A stretch of DNA of 64,000 bases from Chamaecrista fasciculata (Eukaryota; Streptophyta; Magnoliopsida; Fabales; Fabaceae). This document shows positions 1 through 9,669 of the stretch, one piece after another. Below the pieces are notes generated by a model. That model searched no databases. It had not been told where the DNA came from and saw only the letters and a list, made by a program, of their open reading frames with translations. How positions within the stretch are numbered: the stretch's first letter is position 1; every line of letters begins with the position of its first letter. The stretch lies in assembly GCA_003254925.1 (NCBI GenBank), contig QANZ01017167.1, forward strand, positions 160,617 through 224,616, in the 5' to 3' direction. The translations under genes were made by a program, and so were the position numbers.

Positions 1-112
1 TTAGCATAAATAATCTTAAAATAATTTTTTAATTTAAAAGTTTGCAAAATATATTTACCTATCTTTTAAAATATGAAAAATCCCACTAATATGTAGTAAT
101 GCTCCACACATC

Positions 113-162
113 AAGTAGTTTACGCTGGTGATTGGCCAAAAAAAAAGTAGTTTACACTGGTG
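113..162 (+). repeat. Micro-insertion with 18-bp flanking duplication
   Basis: An 18-bp word occurs at 113-130 and again at 145-162 with one mismatch. Between the copies lie 14 bases, ATTGGCCAAAAAAA. The A-run abuts the second copy, as expected for a poly(A)-ended insert made by target-primed reverse transcription. It is one of a set (see also 3383, 5042, 7733, 17652, 39657, 39890 and 47496). Confidence 0.6.
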
Positions 163-776
163 GTGGCTTTTCACTAATGAGTATGAATAATGTTAAGTTA
201 AATGAAACAAACCGCTTGTGATGTTTTCTTTTTTGGCCAATAGAATCCATACAAAAACAAAAACAGAAAAAAGACGAAAGGAACAAAAAAAAGAACTAAG
301 GAGGATCCGAAACTTCAGCAGTGGAACTTGTGGACTAAATTTTGTATTTGTATCAAATATTTTAATGGTTTGACAATCATTAAGCAGCTCGCGTTACAAA
401 ATTAGTGACCATGACCTTTGTGACACGATATTGTTATCACTATTGAAGGGTGTTTTAGCAGCAAACTTGTAGTCGCTGCAACAAATAGATGTTCAGGCAA
501 CGTCAATGCCACTACCTAAAGTTGTTTGCAGCAACGTAATAACTTTTAAAATGTCATGTTTATTTTATATACCAACTTTTTGTAGCGAAAACGTCACAGC
601 ATAAGTTGGCTATGCCATTTTTGTACAGTGTATATATATATATTAATAACAGAAGTTTTTTTCTTTATGTATGACAAATACTTTTTTCTTTTGTAACCAT
701 AGATCCAAATACTAAAACACAAAATCCTCCAAATTAATCCTCCAACATTAATATAATAAGTCAAATCCTAAGACTT
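163..776. other. AT-rich intergenic sequence, no gene seen
   Basis: I see no convincing coding region here. A patch near 505-530 resembles the sequence just right of the CACTA end at 14,480-14,510, so it may be shared repeat-flank sequence. Confidence 0.4.
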
Positions 777-868
777 TATAGTGCTATATCACTAACAAAG
801 TAACAAATCTAAATGGCTCCTCTGGTCTACAGCACAGTGATCTTACCTCTCCTCAAAAACAAGGCATT
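777..868 (-). pseudogene. 3' stub of an F-box/LRR paralogue
   Basis: This stretch aligns with the 3' flank and last codons of the F-box/LRR genes at 5216 and 22796. They share the word ATCACTAACAAAGTAACAAA and the CTCAAAAACAAGGCAT segment that encodes the conserved C-terminal Cys-Leu-Val-Phe region on the minus strand. The similarity stops abruptly near 868, where Helitron-like sequence begins. It is a dead fourth member of the family in this window. Confidence 0.65.
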
Positions 869-1509
869 GTGACCATGTCATTGAGATAGTTATTACATTC
901 ATTAAGTTTGTTGGCGAGAATATTCTTATTCTTTGAATGTCAATTACACCGTCAGATTTATCTATTGTGTTGTTTTTTGCCATAACGATAAACAAGAGCC
1001 AAGGCCAATCCTTATTCAATATTGGTTTATATCTTTATCTTCCTATTTTTACCTATGCTCAATTATATGTTGCAATGTCAAGAGTTCGTTCAAGAGCAGG
1101 TTTGAAGGTATTGATATGCTATAATGACAATGAACGAGCCTCTCTGTCCACTAATTTGGATCCTCTATAGTACACTTTAAGTGAAGTGCATAGAGAGAAA
1201 GGAACAAATAGAGAGAGAAAGTTGGTGTCACTGACATTTTCTCTTTCTAATCTATTTCTATCTCTCTCTGCACTTCACCTAAAGTGCACTATAGAGGATT
1301 CTATCTCCTCTATCCTCACTTGAAATTATTGATTGTACTAGAGTTTTTATGACACTTTGTCATGAATTCAGTCAGTTTTTTTTATATTCAATGAAATTTA
1401 TTTTGTTTTATTTTCTAATTGATTTTTTATTATGATCATTTTAATTTAGTGATATGAATCTTTTTATGGTGCATATATCTACCCGTGCATTGCACGAGAA
1501 CCAGGCTAG
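868..1509 (+). mobile_element. Helitron remnant with helicase tail and 3' terminus
   Basis: The plus strand at about 895-1134 encodes a degraded C-terminal part of a Helitron PIF1-like helicase. Readable motifs are GENIL, ITPSDLS, FAITINKSQGQSL and YVAMSRVRSRAGLKVLI, the last conserved block of these helicases. A short deletion and stops make it non-functional. The right edge is a textbook Helitron end: a hairpin (CGTGCA at 1484-1489, TGCACG at 1491-1496) about 10 bases before a terminal CTAG at 1506-1509, followed by T. The left edge was placed where F-box/LRR similarity ends; no 5' TC terminus was confirmed. Confidence 0.8.
1159..1299. mobile_element. Small foldback MITE inside the Helitron
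   Basis: Imperfect inverted repeats of about 38 bp bound the segment. The left arm starts with GATCCTCTATAGTACACTTT and the right arm, read on the minus strand, with AATCCTCTATAGTGCACTTT. The core is pyrimidine/purine-rich, with TCTCTC and GAGAGA runs. There is no coding capacity. It lies between the helicase remnant and the Helitron 3' hairpin. Confidence 0.65.
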
Positions 1510-1721
1510 TTATTTTAAAAAAGAATATAAATTCTATACGTAACATTATTATAAATTTATGAATAATAAAAAAATGTTGATAGATAAAAAAATAAAAAAT
1601 TAAATATATAATTATTATATATTAAAATATTAATTAATTAAAAATTAAAATACTCCTGATTTTATAAATATAACATATATGTATATATATAATTATGTAA
1701 AATTTGAAATTATATATATAC

Positions 1722-3384
1722 GTAATGTCACACTCTTCAGTAATTCATTGGTCTTCTTTAACATGCACAAGGTCAGAAGTGCTCTATGTTTCCGAACATG
1801 TTGCACCATATGACGTGAGTGTTTCTAACAGTAACTTCTTATCAATCTTTGGCCTTAGTTTTTTTATTTTTCAATTTTTACATTATGCTTCATGATGTTC
1901 AGTCTTGTTCTTATTCGTCTATGTTTTTGTTTTTCATTCATTGAAAAATCATGGAAGTCTGTTGGAGGGATTTACACAGACTCAAGTTACAACTCTTGCT
2001 GCAAAAGATAATCTTCTGGTTGCTGGAGCCTTCCGTGGTGAACTTATCTGCAAGTTAAAGTGATGTTATGCTTGATTGTTTCTATAGTTTAAGGAACATC
2101 TGATAAGTAATCTCATTTTGATACATGAGTACATTTTTGTGTGAAATGATAATGGTAGCCAATAATGTTCTATGGATCTTGATTTGTGAGCTGAAATCAA
2201 TTGTCTTAGCAGTTCTTGACATAAAATTTGTTATTACAATTCATTCACACAGAATATATCTTTTTCTTTTGGATCTGTTTTCTAAGGGACGGTTCTAATT
2301 TGTATTGCCAACTCTAATAGTATCATGGGGATAAAAAGTGTTTAATAGCCCTAAAAAAATCTTTTATTGAAGTTTGCAATAGAAGGTCTTTATTTTGTTC
2401 TATCTTCTCTCTCTTCTGCACCTAGCATCTATTATATAAATTTATGATTTTTCTGGAGATAAAGTGATAAACATCTCTAAAACTGGACATGTGTATGGTT
2501 AGAAATTTAATGTGATGTATGATTATTGTCTTTAATGTTGGAAAAATCCATATGTGATGTTACTCTATCTCCTTGATTCTCCCTCGCTGTTTTTCCATTC
2601 TAGCATTAAAAACTTTCGGATCTCTTTTTATTCATTTTACTTGTATTCAATTGTTAAAAAAAAGGAAAATCTCTCAAATAACTGTTGTTCAGAGTTCAGA
2701 CTCTTCATGCTTTTGGTTGTAGTTTTTCTACCTTATTATTGCTGACACACCCATTATTAGTTCCTTGGACCATCTGAATATAATGTGTACATGAGAACTT
2801 CTCCAACGGATATTGAGATTTAAAATTTGCTACTGGAATGCAGCACCTAAATCGACCTGGTGTTAGCTTTTGCTCTAGGACTACTGAAGAAAATGTTGTC
2901 ACCAATTCTATTGAGATTTATCATAGTCCCAGTTATATAGTTTTTTTCTTTCCTTGGTCCTAGTGGTATTCTCTAATTTTATATATTTCTTCTGATATTC
3001 AGTGGCGCATTTCATTTCATTTCGCTTTAATTAGTTTAGTAGTTGGGATTATGTTTATAATGTGAAATCGAGGTAAAATTTTAGTTGTAACTTGTATCGG
3101 ACACTTATTAATTTTTATGTTCCTTTCTTCCATATCTTTTTCCTTTGCTTTCTTTTTCTGTTTATTGCAGCATACTTCAATGAGTCCTGATTGGTAAATT
3201 GCTTATAATGAAAATTTTGGAACTTCAACATTTTCAAACCTTGCAGACAATTGGGGTCACAAGTGGACACTTGGATATTTCATTTGCATATGCTTGGCAC
3301 CCTGATAGTGTTACCTTTGCCACTCGAAACCATGACAAAACTTGCTGGCTTTAAGATATGGCGAACGACTATTTCAGAATTCAA
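1722..3384 (+). pseudogene. WD-repeat pseudogene copy 1 (exons 4-9 remnants)
   Basis: Exon-like blocks follow the intact WD-repeat gene at 30,187-34,321 in order: exon 4 at about 1723-1813, exon 5 at 1946-2056, exon 6 at about 2844-2928, a scrap of exon 7 near 3001, a cut-down exon 8 at 3171-3207 and the first third of exon 9 at 3247-3384. Readable peptides include SVIHWSSLTCTRSEVL and LNRPGVSFCSRT. Intron sequence is retained, so this is a DNA-level duplication and not a retrocopy. Exon 8 is truncated and exon 9 carries a stop after LAGFK-like sequence. Upstream exons are missing. Confidence 0.8.
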
Positions 3385-3427
3385 AGGTGGGTTAGTATCA
3401 GGCCGAAAAAAAAAAGGTGGGTTAGTA
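3383..3427 (+). repeat. Micro-insertion with exact 15-bp flanking duplication
   Basis: AAAGGTGGGTTAGTA occurs at 3383-3397 and 3413-3427 without mismatch. The 15 bases between are TCAGGCCGAAAAAAA, with the A-run against the second copy. It is located at the broken end of WD-repeat pseudogene copy 1. Confidence 0.6.
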
Positions 3428-3739
3428 AGAAGTATAATAATAAGTCAAAAAAAAAGGTGCATGATAATAAGGACAATATATAATAGTAAGAATTAAGGAC
3501 AATATATAATAATAGTAAGGACAACTTTAACATAAGTACAGAACATCTACTGAGATTAATCTTAGCCCCTCGGATAAGAACATTTATATCAAACACTACA
3601 GATTGAAATAAGCTAAAACAAGGTTTGTTTTCTAATAACAGCTTGACAACACCAACTATATTACAAAAACACAAAAAACTTGCATCAACAGAGCAACAAA
3701 AAACACCAACTATATTACAAAAACACAAAAACACCAACT

Positions 3740-4722
3740 TTTTATTCCGCAATTTTTGCCTCAATCTATCCATCATCCCAGTAACAAGGCAGGAGTAGGC
3801 AGTGATTCTGGTGAAGATGTCACGAATAACAGTGGTGGGGTCTGGAGTGCAACCTTTCCAAAGGCAACAATTTCTATGATGCCAAATAGCATCCAAAGAA
3901 ATCAGAATAGTGTTCCAAACCTCATTGAGGTCATCCTTGGCGCCTCTCCATAGATCAATCCACTGATGAATGCTCCTAAAATAATTATGTGACACAATGA
4001 ATCCGCAGTTGAGACCAAACCATACTGCCTTAGTAAAAGGACAGAGAAGCAAAACATGGTCCAAAGTTTCCTCTTTATCATTACAAAAAAGGCACAAACC
4101 ACTAGCTCTGATATGATGCCTTTGAAGTTTATCTTAAGTGGGGATAGCATCATTAAGCACACGCCAACCAAAGACTAAAACTCTGTATGGCACTTTGCTC
4201 TTCCAATTATCACCATTCATAATCAGCCACTTATAACCTGCTGAAACAGAATATTCTCCAGAAGGGTGGCCAGTCCAAATTAATTTGTCCTTCACTCCAC
4301 ACAGAGAAGATGTGATAGATTTCAGTACATGGAGACTTGGATTTTCCATACATCCCCTGAAGCATAGGTATATTCCAAGCCATAGAATCTTTGTTCCACA
4401 GATCTGCAACAGAAAATAGCCCTCTTGGACCACACCAAGGAAACTCCCATCTACTACTAGTAACATCAATGCTTGAGCCGTCACCAATTCTCCATTTGAG
4501 CAGACTCATAACTAAATCGCCATTCTTAACCAATCCTTTCCCAATAAAAGAGCTTTGACTGGAGAGATTAAAGGATAACTCACCTGCAGAAGAACCAAAA
4601 TCCGGCCGCAATATTGCTTTGATTCTGACAGAACCTCAAATGGGAGATCGTTGGGCCAGTTCTACCACACCTAATTCCTTGAATGTGACCATCATCTTCA
4701 GCCTTGATCAAGGCAAGAGAAA
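3740..4722 (-). mobile_element. Degraded LINE (non-LTR) remnant, RT and zf-RVT region
   Basis: On the minus strand, frames between 4807 and 3756 carry pieces of a plant L1-type polyprotein. At 4625-4716 is the region just before the RT catalytic box (LIKAEDDGHIQGIRCGRTGP, then ISHL). At 4500-4260 is the segment with WRIGDGSSIDV. At 4290-3760 is the zf-RVT domain (LIWTGHPSGEYSVSAGYKW; CLFCNDKEETLDHVLLLCPF; KAVWFGL). Frameshifts and an internal deletion after ISHL remove the catalytic part. The right edge, near 4722, is where sequence shared with the 14,550 region resumes. No target duplication was found, so it is older than the LINE at 7802. Confidence 0.8.
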
Positions 4723-4891
4723 CCAATCTTGGAAATTGACTTTGGAATATCAATCTAAAAGGGCACTGGAGAACAAATATATATATATATATATTTACTT
4801 TAGCCACACAACATGCATTAAGGGATTTCTTAATGGTAAACCGATATTCTTAATCTTCTATAATTTAGTTATTGCGATATGTAGAATAGAA

Positions 4892-4935
4892 ACTTAAATA
4901 GCATTTTTTTTTGTCACTGATACTTAGATATGCAT
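4892..4935 (-). repeat. Possible micro-insertion, imperfect flanking repeat
   Basis: ACTTAAATAGCAT (4892-4904) is loosely repeated as ACTTAGATATGCAT (4922-4935). The 17 bases between start with eight T and continue GTCACTGAT. The geometry matches the other micro-insertions on this strand, but the flanking copies differ at two or three positions, so I rank it lowest. Confidence 0.3.
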
Positions 4936-5041
4936 TGTTCTCTACTAATAATTATATGATGTAAATACTATAATTTATTTGAATTAAAAAAACAAAAAAA
5001 AATTAACAAAATTATACTGGGGCATCACTATTCTACAAATG

Positions 5042-5084
5042 CAGACACATCCTTATTTTTTGATACACGACAGACACATCCTTA
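5042..5084 (-). repeat. Micro-insertion with exact 14-bp flanking duplication
   Basis: CAGACACATCCTTA is present at 5042-5055 and 5071-5084. Between the copies are 15 bases, TTTTTTGATACACGA, a T-run followed by unique sequence, as for an insert with its A-tail on the minus strand. The paralogous flank near 14,740 (GTAGACACATTCTTA) has a single copy and no insert, so the empty site is preserved in the window. Confidence 0.7.
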
Positions 5085-5215
5085 CTAATAATTATAAGAT
5101 GTAAATTTTATAATTTATCTGAATTGAAAAAAACAAAAAAAAAAACAAACATTTAACAAAATTATAGTGTTGTATCACTAACAAAGTAACAAATTTAAAT
5201 GGGTCCTCTACAGTA

Positions 5216-6949
5216 CTATGTTAAATCCTCAAAAACAAGGCATCCGCAACGTGAAAAGAGGTTTTTGTGTCTCAGAGAAAGAACATAACCAGGGGGAGCC
5301 TCTATTTTTCTCAATGATGGCCTTTTAGACACCATCCAATAAACAATATCGGCCTTCACATCGTAACACTTCCACAAATTGATCTCTCTGAGTCTCGTGC
5401 ATTTTTGTACCACTTGCTTCACTCCCTTTTCTGTCACCTTAGAGCAATTCCGCAAGTCTAAATGAATCAGCCCACAACAAGTATTTGAAATTAGTGAGAG
5501 TGATTGATCGCCAATAAATGTGGAAGACAACTTCAACACCTCTAGGTTGGGTAAGAGAAAGTTAAAGTTTATCTCATCAAACAGAGTAAGTTCCCAACAT
5601 GACTCCAAGTTCAAATGCCTAATCTTATTGCATTTCTTTAGAACTTGAGCTACTCCTCTATCTGAGATAAATGAACAAGACAAGTCAAGATACTCTAAAT
5701 TGGGGCAAATGGAAGCTAATGTTTTGAAATCTTTGCCCTTCAATTCATAGTTAATACTCAAATGAAGAGTCTTAATTTGAGAGTTGACAACAAGATTTTT
5801 CGATCCAACTTTATCTCGCCAAGCATTGGGCACCATTGTTGTTTGCTCCATCACGATTTCATTGAGCAAAGGACATCTTGCCAGAGTGAGAATGGTTGAC
5901 GTGGTTAGCTTCTGACAATACGTGAGATTTATAAATGTCAGATTAGGAAGAAACCCAGATAAATTAACCACATCATTATCGGTGAGAAAGTCATTTCTTT
6001 CAAGATCCAAGTGTTGAATAGATTGACATTTAGACAACAAATGGAAGATTCCAGTATATGTATACTCGCGGCAGTATTTGAGGATAAGCTTCTTCAATGG
6101 AAGGCCTTGCTCTGCAATTGAACACAACAGCTCATTGGGTATAGAGGAAGATGTCAAATTAATTGCAGTTAAGCCTTTCAAACTCGTCAATGAATTAACA
6201 AAGTCCGAACGAATATTGTGTCCTTCATTGTTCATATGACGCCCTATATGACTAAGGGAGATGGAAGTCAAAGTGGGTCTCCGGCGAATCGCCGAAGAAA
6301 TTCCCCTTAGGGTTATGGAATGCCAATTTTGGAGTGTGATTTCTCTCAGAAACTCACAATTCTCACACAGAGAGAGAAGAGATTCATCAGTGATAAGGCC
6401 ATTACCAGAGAGATTAACTTTGCGTAGGTCTTTCAGCGTAGCCAACGTCATGATCCCCTTATCAGACACAGGGCGACTCAATCTACAACAGGGGTAGCTA
6501 ATGTCAAGCTCTTGAAGAGACGGGAAACAATCAGCTATCATAACCAGAGCGTCATCATTAATAAAAGCACGAGAGTATGTCAAAACCCTAAGATTTCGCA
6601 TCGTCGAACCTAATACTCGGAGTCCATAGACGAGAAGCTCTTCCCTATTGGAAAGATTGAGCGAATCGAGAGACAAACCAGATCTCGAAATTAGACGAAG
6701 AACGGAATCGATGTCGCCGCGGAAGTGACTGAGATCGATGGAATTGATGGCAGGAAACCTGAGGAAGTGGCGAGGAAGGGAGGGAAAGGAAGAGTGGAGA
6801 ATGGTGAGAGAGGAATGAAGGCGGTTGATGATGGAGAGGAATCGCTTGCAGACGGAAGAAACGGAGGCATAGTCACAACGATGGTCGAGTGATCGGAAAA
6901 CCAATTCCCAGCATTCATCAGGCAAATCAAACTGTGTTTCATCAGACAT
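5216..6949 (-). CDS. F-box/LRR-repeat protein, 577 aa
   Basis: A single open exon starts MSDETQFDLPDECWELVFRS. Residues about 7-45 form an F-box (LPDECWELVF, SVCKRFLSI). The rest is a run of irregular leucine-rich repeats of the cysteine-containing type, with phrases such as LRKVNLSGNGLITDESLLSL, IQHLDLERN, LEYLDLSCS, LIHLDLRNCSKVTEKGV and LREINLWKCYDV, ending at GCLVFEDLT. Such proteins usually act as substrate receptors of SCF ubiquitin ligases: the F-box binds a SKP1-like adaptor and the LRR solenoid binds the target. No target can be inferred. The start is supported because the identical start context (ATG preceded by AATG-type GA-rich leader) occurs in the copies at 16,495 and 24,559. 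No break is visible. Its 3' end faces WD-repeat pseudogene copy 1. Confidence 0.9.
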   Translation of the reverse strand: MSDETQFDLPDECWELVFRSLDHRCDYASVSSVCKRFLSIINRLHSSLTILHSSFPSLPRHFLRFPAINSIDLSHFRGDIDSVLRLISRSGLSLDSLNLSNREELLVYGLRVLGSTMRNLRVLTYSRAFINDDALVMIADCFPSLQELDISYPCCRLSRPVSDKGIMTLATLKDLRKVNLSGNGLITDESLLSLCENCEFLREITLQNWHSITLRGISSAIRRRPTLTSISLSHIGRHMNNEGHNIRSDFVNSLTSLKGLTAINLTSSSIPNELLCSIAEQGLPLKKLILKYCREYTYTGIFHLLSKCQSIQHLDLERNDFLTDNDVVNLSGFLPNLTFINLTYCQKLTTSTILTLARCPLLNEIVMEQTTMVPNAWRDKVGSKNLVVNSQIKTLHLSINYELKGKDFKTLASICPNLEYLDLSCSFISDRGVAQVLKKCNKIRHLNLESCWELTLFDEINFNFLLPNLEVLKLSSTFIGDQSLSLISNTCCGLIHLDLRNCSKVTEKGVKQVVQKCTRLREINLWKCYDVKADIVYWMVSKRPSLRKIEAPPGYVLSLRHKNLFSRCGCLVFEDLT

Positions 6950-7732
6950 TTTCAGAGAGAAATAGAATGGAATGAATCTGAGAGAAGGAGAAGGAGAAGG
7001 AGAAGAAGGAAGGAAAGCGGTGAAAATTGAGGAGTGAGTTTAGGGAAGGAATGAATGTGATTTTTTTTATTTTTTAATTTGTTAATATTCTTATAGTTTA
7101 AAATTTATTATTTTTTAATATTAATTAATAATTAAAAATTTAATTTAACCAATAATAATTTTAAATAAGTAGTGTCTAAATATTGTGAAATAAAAGAACA
7201 AAGTGGAACCTTGGTATCTTATCTTTTGGTGAAGTTGTAAATCAATCTACTATTTTTTTTGTTATATTTTTTATCCTTTTATTTTAAGCAAAACGTTTTA
7301 CCAATAGTCTCACTCTTCCTCCCTTAAAGCTAACTTTGCATGTTGAAAGTTAAAGTACCAATGTGGTCTCGTATCTTTGGAATAAATTGTAATTTTAATT
7401 TTAACAACTGAATATGATTATATATTTCTCTTTTAAATAAAATAAACCATAAGTATACTTCTACCTTGCTTTTTGTAAGATATTTTTCCTCAGTATAATA
7501 AAAAAAACTAAATTAGTAATTTGTCATTAAAAAATCTCTCTTCCAATATATTTTGTTCATTGAATTTAAAATGTTTCAAATTAATGTTTCTGCACCAAAA
7601 AATAAATGTTTGAAAAACAATTTATTTAATCAAAATGAACTATCCCACAAATTTTTCTCAATAATTAGAGATTTTTTTTGACAATCATTAAGCTCGCATT
7701 ACAAAATTAGTCTGAAATAAAATTGTTTTCAA
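6950..7732. other. AT-rich upstream flank of F-box gene
   Basis: The first 75 bases are a GA-rich leader (on the minus strand TC-rich, repeated CTTCTC) shared with the other two F-box starts. The remainder is AT-rich with no recognisable gene or TATA box that I would defend. Confidence 0.4.
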
Positions 7733-7780
7733 AACCAAAAAACAAAAGTTTTTTTTTTTGGAACCAAAAAAACAAAAGTT
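7733..7780 (-). repeat. Micro-insertion, about 18-bp flanking duplication
   Basis: AACCAAAAAACAAAAGTT (7733-7750) recurs at 7762-7780 with one extra A. The 11 bases between are TTTTTTTTTGG, an A-tail on the minus strand with only two other bases. The low-complexity sequence weakens this case. It lies immediately next to the LINE target site at 7786. Confidence 0.4.
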
Positions 7781-7785
7781 GTTTG

Positions 7786-8913
7786 AACAAGTTTATATGG
7801 TTTTTTTTTATTACATCAACAGAAATTAGAGGGGAATAAAAGAGTCTAACCCTAACATAATAGAAGATGACGGAGCTAGCGTCATGAAGATACTATAGAA
7901 GTCCTTCTGCAACAGTGTATGATGACCGATCAGGAAACCATCATGGAGCAGGCAGCGAATGTCGTGTATGACCGGGAGAAGCAAGGCTCTAGGCCTAGCA
8001 TGAAGTGATGCCAGATTTATCGTGCCGAGCTTGTTGGACGCAATTATGATTCTTGTACTGCACTGATGCACGTGCTGCAGAAGAATCTTCCTTAACACCG
8101 TGAGTGTAAACAGCTGGCGATCCAAGTTCTGGTTATTAGATTGCTTCCCTAACAGGCAGCAACGTCCTTGCACAAAAAACAAAAAGTAGACGGAGAAAAT
8201 CCTCCTAAATTTCTTGTCCAGCAAGAAGATAGTGGGGCCCTGGATGTTGGAAATTTGATAAGTCGTCCAGGTTTGTTTGGCGCATCTTTGCTGCTTTTCC
8301 AGGAGCAGATCATTCTTGTGAGTGACCACTTCATTAAAGGAAAACCAGTGGGCTTGAGCTGTGGTGACAACATGGCAAGGATTCGCTGAGACACCTTCAA
8401 AGATGCATTTGTTCCTCGCTGTCCATATAAAGTACAGGATAACGAAAATAAAACCAATTGATTGCGCCAAAGGAGGTTCCCTTGTGCAGGAGTATTCCAC
8501 GAGAAGCTGTAACCAGTCCTTAATATTCGTAGCCTGAGAGAACGTGCGAAAGACCAAAGGCAGAGCCCCAAACCAGACAGCTTTCGAAAACGGACAATAA
8601 AGAAAAAGATGTTCACTGTCTTCACAATCATTATCACAAAAGGCACATCCTCCTTGTAAAGGCAGATGATGATGTCTGAGAGAGGCAATGGTGGGTAAAG
8701 CATTGTTGTAGAGCTTCCATACAAAGACAAGAAACTTCGAGGGAATCTTGATCTTCCAAAAGACCTCCCAACAGAGACCATGATCTCCAGTGGGTGTCAA
8801 GGTTGCTTGATTGGAGAGCAACCGAGAGTAGCCCGCAGCCACTGAATAAGTACCACTAGGTGAACCAGTCCAAATAAGACGATCAAGCCCATTATGAAAC
8901 AAGTTTATATGGT
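7786..8913 (-). mobile_element. 5'-truncated LINE insertion with 16-bp target duplication
   Basis: The same 16-bp word AACAAGTTTATATGGT flanks the element at 7786-7801 and 8898-8913. The body is 7802-8897. Read on the minus strand it ends in an A-tail (T-run at 7802-7809), as target-primed reverse transcription leaves it. An open frame from 8887 to 7826 carries the zf-RVT region (LIWTGSPSGTYSVAAGYSRL; CAFCDNDCEDSEHLFLYCPF; KAVWFG) and then a degraded RNase-H-like tail. The RT and endonuclease are absent, so only the last 1.1 kb was copied. The ATG at 8902 lies in the target flank and is not a native start. Confidence 0.9.
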
Positions 8914-9084
8914 ATAATATAGAAGTTAATTATAGTCAGATTATCTCTTATTAGATAAGGAAGATTAAAATTCGCTCAAGGGAAACTATATTAAAACCAA
9001 ATTGAGTTTTTCCATTATTAAAAATTTAATTATTTCAAGGAAAAAAATTATACATCCAACCTGAATAAATAGATAAAATAAAAG

Positions 9085-9658
9085 CAAAACACCCTTTCGT
9101 GCCCCTAACGTTTGCGGTGATTTTTAGTTATGCCCCTAACGTTTCATTTGTGTTAGTTGTGCCCCCAATGTGAAACGTTAGTTTCAATTATGCCCCCAAT
9201 TTCAATCATCCACAAAAAAACACCATTTTCGCACGATTTGAGCTCAATTTTGATAAGATTTTATATGGGTTTTAATTTTCGGATATTACAAACTTGATTC
9301 CTTGGATCAATTTCAAAAATTAAGCTCAAAATAGCCCCAAATCCGAAGAAAATTGGACCCGATGAACCCCAAAAAGGACCAAAACGAAATGCAGCGAAAA
9401 GAAGCATTTTTCTCAAAATTTCCATGTGCAAAATGATCCTTAGGAGCTGAAAATGAGTACCCATAAACTCATTTATCAAAACAAACTGAAATGAACACGG
9501 ATCGAAGCTCAAAAGTTCCGAAAAACGGTACACTAATGAGGGTGGGGGCATAATTGAAACTAACGTTTCACATTGGGAGCACAACTGACACAAATGAAAC
9601 GTTAGAGGCATAACTGAAAATCACCGCAAACGTTAAGGGCACGAAAGGGTGTTTTGCC
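9085..9658. mobile_element. Mutator-like foldback element with 11-bp target duplication
   Basis: Inverted repeats of about 115 bp bound the element. The left arm begins CAAAACACCCTTTCGTGCCC; the right arm ends with its near-exact complement, GGGCACGAAAGGGTGTTTTG plus CC. Within each arm TAACGTTT recurs. TAAAATAAAAG flanks it at 9074-9084 and 9659-9669 (10-11 bp, depending on whether one G belongs to the element). Long TIRs with a 9-11 bp duplication fit a non-autonomous MULE. The frame inside on the minus strand matches nothing I know. The element sits directly in front of WD-repeat pseudogene copy 2. Confidence 0.75.
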
Positions 9659-9669
9659 TAAAATAAAAG

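Noticed and set aside
9261-9611. 116-codon frame within the Mutator-like foldback
   Set aside because: Its ends lie inside the inverted arms, and it resembles no transposase or host protein.
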